Of a stretch of DNA of 17,963 bases, positions 14,488 to 17,963 are shown in pieces. Below the pieces are notes generated by a model. That model did not search any database. It was not told where the DNA came from and saw nothing but the letters and a program-made list of their open reading frames with translations. This DNA is from Flavobacteriales bacterium UBA1959 (GTDB lineage: Bacteria; Bacteroidota; Bacteroidia; Flavobacteriales_D; Sanyastnellaceae), in NCBI GenBank assembly GCA_002336085.1, contig DDEH01000027.1, positions 46,079-64,041 on the forward strand, read 5' to 3'. Position 1 is the first letter of the stretch. Each line of letters opens with the position of its first letter. A program made the position numbers and the translations under genes.

Positions 14488-15463
14488 CGCGCGGGTCGAG
14501 CAATTGATAGATCTGATCGACAAAGGTGTTAATCAACACAAAGGTAAATGCCACGAAGGCCACGCACCCCATCACCATGGGCAGATCGCTACGCTCCAAG
14601 GCTCGGAACATAAGCATTCCTAGTCCTTGCCAACCGAATACAAATTCAACAAAAACAGCACCGGCCAACATGCTTGCAAACCAACCAGATGCAGCTGTTA
14701 CGACGGGGTTCAATGAATTGCGTAGGGTATGATGCAAAACAATGCGCCACGTGCCAATACCTTTTGAACGTGCGGTTCGAATGTAAGAGGAGGAAAGCAC
14801 TTCTGCGGCACTATTTCTCGTCAATTGGAGAACCACAGACAAAGGCCGTACTCCCAATGTAAGAGCGGGCAATATTGCATTTTTCCACGCCAAACTAGGG
14901 CCTTCGAAAGGATCAACTTCCCACAGCCCTCCGGTCATGGATAAGCCTGTCCAAGCATGACAAACAGACCCGAAAAACCAAGAGACCAAGATAGCCATCA
15001 CAAAAGAAGGCGCACTCATGCCAAGCGAAGCAAGCCCCAAAATCAAACGATCCCACCAGCTTCCCATGGCATGGGCAAGACACAAACCAATTGAAATACC
15101 AAGAAACAGCGCAAGACACATGGCCATGACTGCAAGCAAAAGTGTTGGAGGTAACGCTTGAAAAATAGCATCCGCCACATCTCGATCTGAAACAAAAGAT
15201 CGCCCTAAATCAATGCCCGTCCATGTCGCCTCTCCTTCCTGAATAGAGAAAGGAAATAGTCCCTGGAAAAATTGGAGATACCGCATGTGCGGCGGTTGAT
15301 CCAATCCATACTTTTCTCGTATGGCATCTACGACCTCCTCCCTCTCATTTTGACCTGCAAGTTCCCGTGCAGGATCTGGGACCAACGAAAAAAGAAGAAA
15401 CACCAGCGTCAATGAGCCCCAAAGAACCCCTAGGCCGCGCATCAATTTTCGGGTGAAGCTCAT
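14474..15463 (-). CDS. DppB/OppB-type ABC transporter permease
   Basis: The 329-residue membrane protein has the layout of DppB-type permeases: an N-terminal transmembrane helix (about 10-28), a periplasmic stretch (KYGLDQPPHMRYLQFF, DLGRSF), then five further helices from about residue 100 onward. The cytoplasmic EAA loop, which contacts the ATPase, reads SSYIRTARSKGIGTWRIVLH followed by NSLNPVV. The family imports di- and oligopeptides, nickel or similar solutes. The gene lies 11 bases after the DoxX gene and seems cotranscribed with it. No DppC permease, ATPase or binding protein lies in this transcription unit or anywhere in the window, so its partners must be encoded elsewhere. The end overlaps the convergent class IV gene by 14 bases. 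Confidence 0.93.
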   Translation of the reverse strand: MSFTRKLMRGLGVLWGSLTLVFLLFSLVPDPARELAGQNEREEVVDAIREKYGLDQPPHMRYLQFFQGLFPFSIQEGEATWTGIDLGRSFVSDRDVADAIFQALPPTLLLAVMAMCLALFLGISIGLCLAHAMGSWWDRLILGLASLGMSAPSFVMAILVSWFFGSVCHAWTGLSMTGGLWEVDPFEGPSLAWKNAILPALTLGVRPLSVVLQLTRNSAAEVLSSSYIRTARSKGIGTWRIVLHHTLRNSLNPVVTAASGWFASMLAGAVFVEFVFGWQGLGMLMFRALERSDLPMVMGCVAFVAFTFVLINTFVDQIYQLLDPRVRAS

Positions 15464-15474
15464 TTATGAGTCCC

Positions 15475-16845
15475 TCATTTGAAATTGACATCATCCCAAG
15501 ATGGGACATCACGCCATGACCACTTTTCCTGAACCACGCCATCTTTCAACCACACCAAACCTGGATTGGATCGAACTACGATTTTGAGTTCTGTCTGGTC
15601 ACAAGTGTACATCGGATAGGTGACTTTGTACGCGTCTTGAAATGCTGCATTTTGATCTGCAGGTGCATTGGTCAATCCAATATTCGTCCAACCCGACTGA
15701 CCTGATTGAAGGGCAAAATCATTCATGGCTTGCTGCATATCAGTGCGGGCATTGTCCAAGTCCTTTGAAATATAGAGCATTACATTGCCCTCAGTATTCA
15801 AAAAATCTTCGGTCAAATCCTCGCCCTCAGAATCCATGATCTGAAAATCCATAATCCTAGGCTCATAGCCATCGGCGACTTTAACCTCCGGCCCATCAAA
15901 AGAAACAACTTCATAATTATCCTTGAACCAAGGCTCATTGTAGATGCGCAACCACGCAGAGCTCAGCACCACGGTGTCCGCACCCGTCTTTGTATTTCGA
16001 AAAGAGTACTGCGTTGCATAAACGGGCGCATCCAGTCCCAATTCGTCAGCCGATTTACGGTTCTCAACGATACTCTCACCCACGGCATAGGGCCGGTAAT
16101 CCTTCATGGGAAGGTAATTGAGGGTAACGAATTGGAAAACAAGACAAACCAATGTGACTGCACCTGCCATGACCCATTCTTGCTCAGGCCCATTCCAGCG
16201 CTTCTTCAACCCCGCTGCGGATGCGTAACAAATTGCGGCAAACAAAACGGGAAAATTCCACTCCAGCATAGTTTCACCAAAGACGTAAATCAGGATTAGA
16301 CTGCCTGCGATCATAATCAAGCCGTCTTTGCGGTCATTGAGTTTGGTCCAGCCTGCAAAAGCACCCACCACTACCGGTACAGTCAAAATAGAAAGCACCA
16401 CATCTTTCAAGAAGCTTTCATATGGAGTCAGCGGTATGGCATTGCCAAAGCAACCGCACGCCAGCACGCATTGGTTGGTAATTTCAACCATTCCACCAGC
16501 AGCATCTGCAATCATTTTTGTTCCGAAAGGATCGCAATTTGCAGTGTACCAAGTGAGCCAAGTGAAGAAGGCCATGATAAGCGCTGTCAAGGTTGATGTT
16601 AGTTTTGGAAGTGCCCCCAATACCAAAGCCACTCCAAGCAGAATTTCACCAACACAAATGAAGATAGACAAAGGCAGTGCCGCGTCCGTCAAACCGGGTA
16701 AATTAAGCGCTCCCGGCTCAAAGTACTCTTCCAACTTGTACATAAAGCCCAGTGCATCATTGGCTTTAATAAGGCCAGATACGATGAAAAGTGAACCCAC
16801 CACCAATCGGCATCCTTTTACAATTACTTTCAATGCTTTCATCAT
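15475..16845 (-). CDS. BT_3928-family DoxX-like membrane protein with C-terminal thioredoxin-like domain
   Basis: Started at the ATG at 16845, the product has 456 residues. The N-terminal half carries five or six hydrophobic helices of DoxX/MauE type, beginning VVGSLFIVSGLIKANDALGF and including ICVGEILLGVALVLGAL and VLSILTVPVVVGAFAGW. A cysteine-bearing loop has the recognisable ACGCFGNAIPLTPYESFLKD. The C-terminal part (from about residue 290) is soluble and ends with a thioredoxin-like half, SNPGLVWLKDGVVQEKWS, but has no CxxC redox pair. I recognise this as the BT_3928 family common in Bacteroidota; its function is not established, and redox or respiratory-chain roles of other DoxX proteins can only be borrowed by analogy. 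An upstream in-frame ATG at 16896 would overlap the DUF1599 gene by 23 bases and is disfavoured, since the family begins MKALKVI-like. The gene follows DUF1599 by 28 bases. Confidence 0.85.
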   Translation of the reverse strand: MMKALKVIVKGCRLVVGSLFIVSGLIKANDALGFMYKLEEYFEPGALNLPGLTDAALPLSIFICVGEILLGVALVLGALPKLTSTLTALIMAFFTWLTWYTANCDPFGTKMIADAAGGMVEITNQCVLACGCFGNAIPLTPYESFLKDVVLSILTVPVVVGAFAGWTKLNDRKDGLIMIAGSLILIYVFGETMLEWNFPVLFAAICYASAAGLKKRWNGPEQEWVMAGAVTLVCLVFQFVTLNYLPMKDYRPYAVGESIVENRKSADELGLDAPVYATQYSFRNTKTGADTVVLSSAWLRIYNEPWFKDNYEVVSFDGPEVKVADGYEPRIMDFQIMDSEGEDLTEDFLNTEGNVMLYISKDLDNARTDMQQAMNDFALQSGQSGWTNIGLTNAPADQNAAFQDAYKVTYPMYTCDQTELKIVVRSNPGLVWLKDGVVQEKWSWRDVPSWDDVNFK

Positions 16846-16873
16846 CTCGTATTTTAACGTTTGAGCAATTCCA

Positions 16874-17500
16874 CTAATCGACCAACTCGTTTGCATCCAT
16901 ATTGTTCAATAAAATCAATGCAAAAAGTCCGTAGTTCGCCATGTCCTGGTAGTTTGCCTCTATGCCTTCCGAAACCTTAGTTTTGCCGTTGTTGTCTTCA
17001 ATTTGCTTTACGCGCAAAATCTTCATTAGAATAAGATCTGTGAGTGAACTCACGCGCATGTCACGCCACGCTTCTCCGTAGTCATGATTTTTACGGATCA
17101 TCAATTCGCGCGTTTCATTGAATGTAGATCGGTAACGTTCCACAGCCTCTTTCGCAGGCAATTCCATAGCGTGATCAGACGATAGCCCGCATTGGATGAT
17201 GGCCATCAAACTGTAATTCACAATTCCAATGAATTCAGACTCGATGCCCTCATCTACTTTTGCTTCGTCCGTCTCTTGGATGGTTCTGATTCTATTGGCC
17301 TTGATAAAAAGCTGATCAGTAAGCGAAGATGGACGTAGTATCCTCCAGGCTGTTCCATAGTCCGAGGTCTTGGCTTCAAACAGCCTTGAGCACAGGCCAA
17401 AGGCCTTGTCATACTCTTTCAACGTTCGTTCAATTCCGCTCACTTCAGAAAATATTGAGATATCTTTGTGAAAGGTACAAACTCCTTTCGGGAGCGCCAT
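16874..17500 (-). CDS. DUF1599 (nucleotide-modification-associated domain 1) protein with internal duplication
   Basis: The 208-residue protein consists of two related halves. Copy one has SDYGTAWRILRPSSLTDQLF, then KANRIRTIQE, KVDEGIESEF and VNYSLMAII. Copy two has HDYGEAWRDMRVSSLTDLIL, then KILRVKQIED, KVSEGIEANY and ANYGLFALI. Each repeat is about 65-70 residues, all-alpha in character, with conserved acidic residues and the DYG.AWR..R.SSLTD core. This is the DUF1599 family seen beside DoxX genes in Bacteroidota. The Pfam/InterPro naming links the domain to nucleotide modification, as I recall, but no activity has been shown to my knowledge. The ATG at 17500 is preferred; a TTG at 17515 would collide with the folP start. 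It heads a three-gene unit with the DoxX protein and the permease. Confidence 0.88.
   Translation of the reverse strand: MALPKGVCTFHKDISIFSEVSGIERTLKEYDKAFGLCSRLFEAKTSDYGTAWRILRPSSLTDQLFIKANRIRTIQETDEAKVDEGIESEFIGIVNYSLMAIIQCGLSSDHAMELPAKEAVERYRSTFNETRELMIRKNHDYGEAWRDMRVSSLTDLILMKILRVKQIEDNNGKTKVSEGIEANYQDMANYGLFALILLNNMDANELVD
17461..17468 (+). promoter_or_regulatory. Candidate -7 box for folP
   Basis: TATCTTTG is an exact TAnnTTTG match on the plus strand, identical to the rpsO -7 box, 46 bases before the folP ATG. It lies inside the first codons of the divergent DUF1599 gene. No TTG occurs at the usual -33 distance, so this is a partial match. Confidence 0.35.
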
Positions 17501-17514
17501 CGAATCCACAGCCA

Positions 17515-17963
17515 ATGTCCCCTAAATCTCCAGGAACTTTTCAACTGAAATCAAACGGCAGGATATGGGATATTCAATTGCCTCAGGTGATGGGGATAAT
17601 AAACTGCACTCCTGATTCCTTCTTTTCAGGCAATCGGTTTCATTCCACAAGTGACGCTATTGAGCAGGGAATTCAAATGCTAAATGAAGGTGCTAATGCT
17701 TTGGATATTGGAGGGCAATCTACCCGACCAAATGCCAAAGAAGTAAATGCTTCAGATGAATGGGAACGAATTGCGCCGGTCATTCAAGGAATCAGAAGCG
17801 AATTCCCAAATGCCATTCTTTCTATTGACACTTTCCACAGTGATGTAGCTGAAAAGGCGCTGAATGCTGGAGCCTTCATGATCAACGATGTCTTTGCAGG
17901 TCGGAAAGACCCGCGTCTTGCAGATGTTATTCGAAGCGCAAGAGCTCCGCTTGTAATCATGCA
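17515..17963 (+). CDS. folP: Dihydropteroate synthase, N-terminal part (runs off the window)
   Basis: The frame opens with the ATG at 17515 and stays open to the window end, giving 149 residues. Both dihydropteroate synthase signatures are present: VMGIINCTPDSFFSGN (about 26-41), which contributes pterin and pABA binding, and GANALDIGGQSTRPNA (about 62-77), the second signature, with G-Q-S-T-R-P and the conserved Arg. LSIDTF (about 107-112) and MINDV (about 126-130) follow, as in other DHPS TIM barrels. The enzyme condenses dihydropterin pyrophosphate with p-aminobenzoate in folate synthesis and is the sulfonamide target. About half of the usual 270-280 residues are seen. The start lies 14 bases from the divergent DUF1599 start. 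Confidence 0.95.
   Translation, partial: MSPKSPGTFQLKSNGRIWDIQLPQVMGIINCTPDSFFSGNRFHSTSDAIEQGIQMLNEGANALDIGGQSTRPNAKEVNASDEWERIAPVIQGIRSEFPNAILSIDTFHSDVAEKALNAGAFMINDVFAGRKDPRLADVIRSARAPLVIM

Noticed and set aside
16328..16864. A 178-codon plus-strand open frame opposite the DoxX gene
   Set aside because: It is a mirror of the hydrophobic DoxX codons; the minus-strand product has clear family motifs and this one has none.
17501..17515. TTG at 17515 as the start of the DUF1599 gene
   Set aside because: It would overlap the folP start codon, and an ATG at 17500 gives the natural length.
1..17963. A mobile element, CRISPR array, tRNA/rRNA gene or defence system
   Set aside because: No transposase, integrase, direct-repeat array, cloverleaf-like sequence or defence-domain gene was seen; base composition appears uniform by eye.

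Overview
The window looks like a piece of the core chromosome of a Bacteroidota bacterium, most likely near the Flavobacteriales. The evidence is the gene set: a lipoprotein-type TamL, a BT_3928-type DoxX protein beside a DUF1599 protein, and a Bacteroidota-type small zinc-ribbon protein. Several gene heads also carry the Bacteroidota -7 promoter element TAnnTTTG, and clear Shine-Dalgarno sites are mostly absent. I could not fix genus or family. I see no phage, transposon, CRISPR array, tRNA, rRNA, defence island or biosynthetic cluster.

Layout. Positions 1-3765 (minus strand): the 5' end of pnp, rpsO, accD and tamL. Between rpsO and pnp lie a terminator and a second strong hairpin. Positions 3764-4513 (plus): a SpoU/TrmH-type RNA 2'-O-methyltransferase whose start codon overlaps the tamL start on the other strand. 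Positions 4524-5687 (minus): a PlsB/PlsC-like acyltransferase. Positions 5724-7010 (plus): a DEAD-box RNA helicase. Positions 6987-8296 (minus): a small zinc-ribbon protein, then a purine nucleoside phosphorylase. Positions 8371-9558 (plus): a 3-hydroxyacyl-CoA dehydrogenase. Positions 9559-12650 (minus): mutA-mutB, methylmalonyl-CoA mutase. Positions 12714-14487 (plus): csaA, a HAD phosphatase and a class IV aminotransferase/lyase. Positions 14474-17500 (minus): a DUF1599 protein, a DoxX/BT_3928 membrane protein and a DppB-type ABC permease. Positions 17515-17963 (plus): the 5' part of folP, running off the window.

How the genes relate. Most are housekeeping genes in short, alternating transcription units: lipid and acyl-CoA metabolism (accD, the acyltransferase, the hydroxyacyl-CoA dehydrogenase, mutAB), RNA handling (pnp, the methyltransferase, the helicase, csaA), outer-membrane assembly (tamL), purine salvage (punA) and possibly folate synthesis (folP and the class IV enzyme). 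Packing is extreme. No intergenic gap exceeds about 125 bases. All four convergent junctions overlap, abut or sit 10 bases apart, and two divergent pairs have starts 0-14 bases apart.

The most interesting signals are regulatory rather than new systems. -7 boxes end exactly four bases before the start codons of mutA, the helicase and the HAD phosphatase, which suggests leaderless transcripts. The tamL and methyltransferase start codons interlock. The rpsO-pnp spacer has an architecture resembling the E. coli PNPase autoregulation site. I found no convincing previously undescribed multi-gene system.
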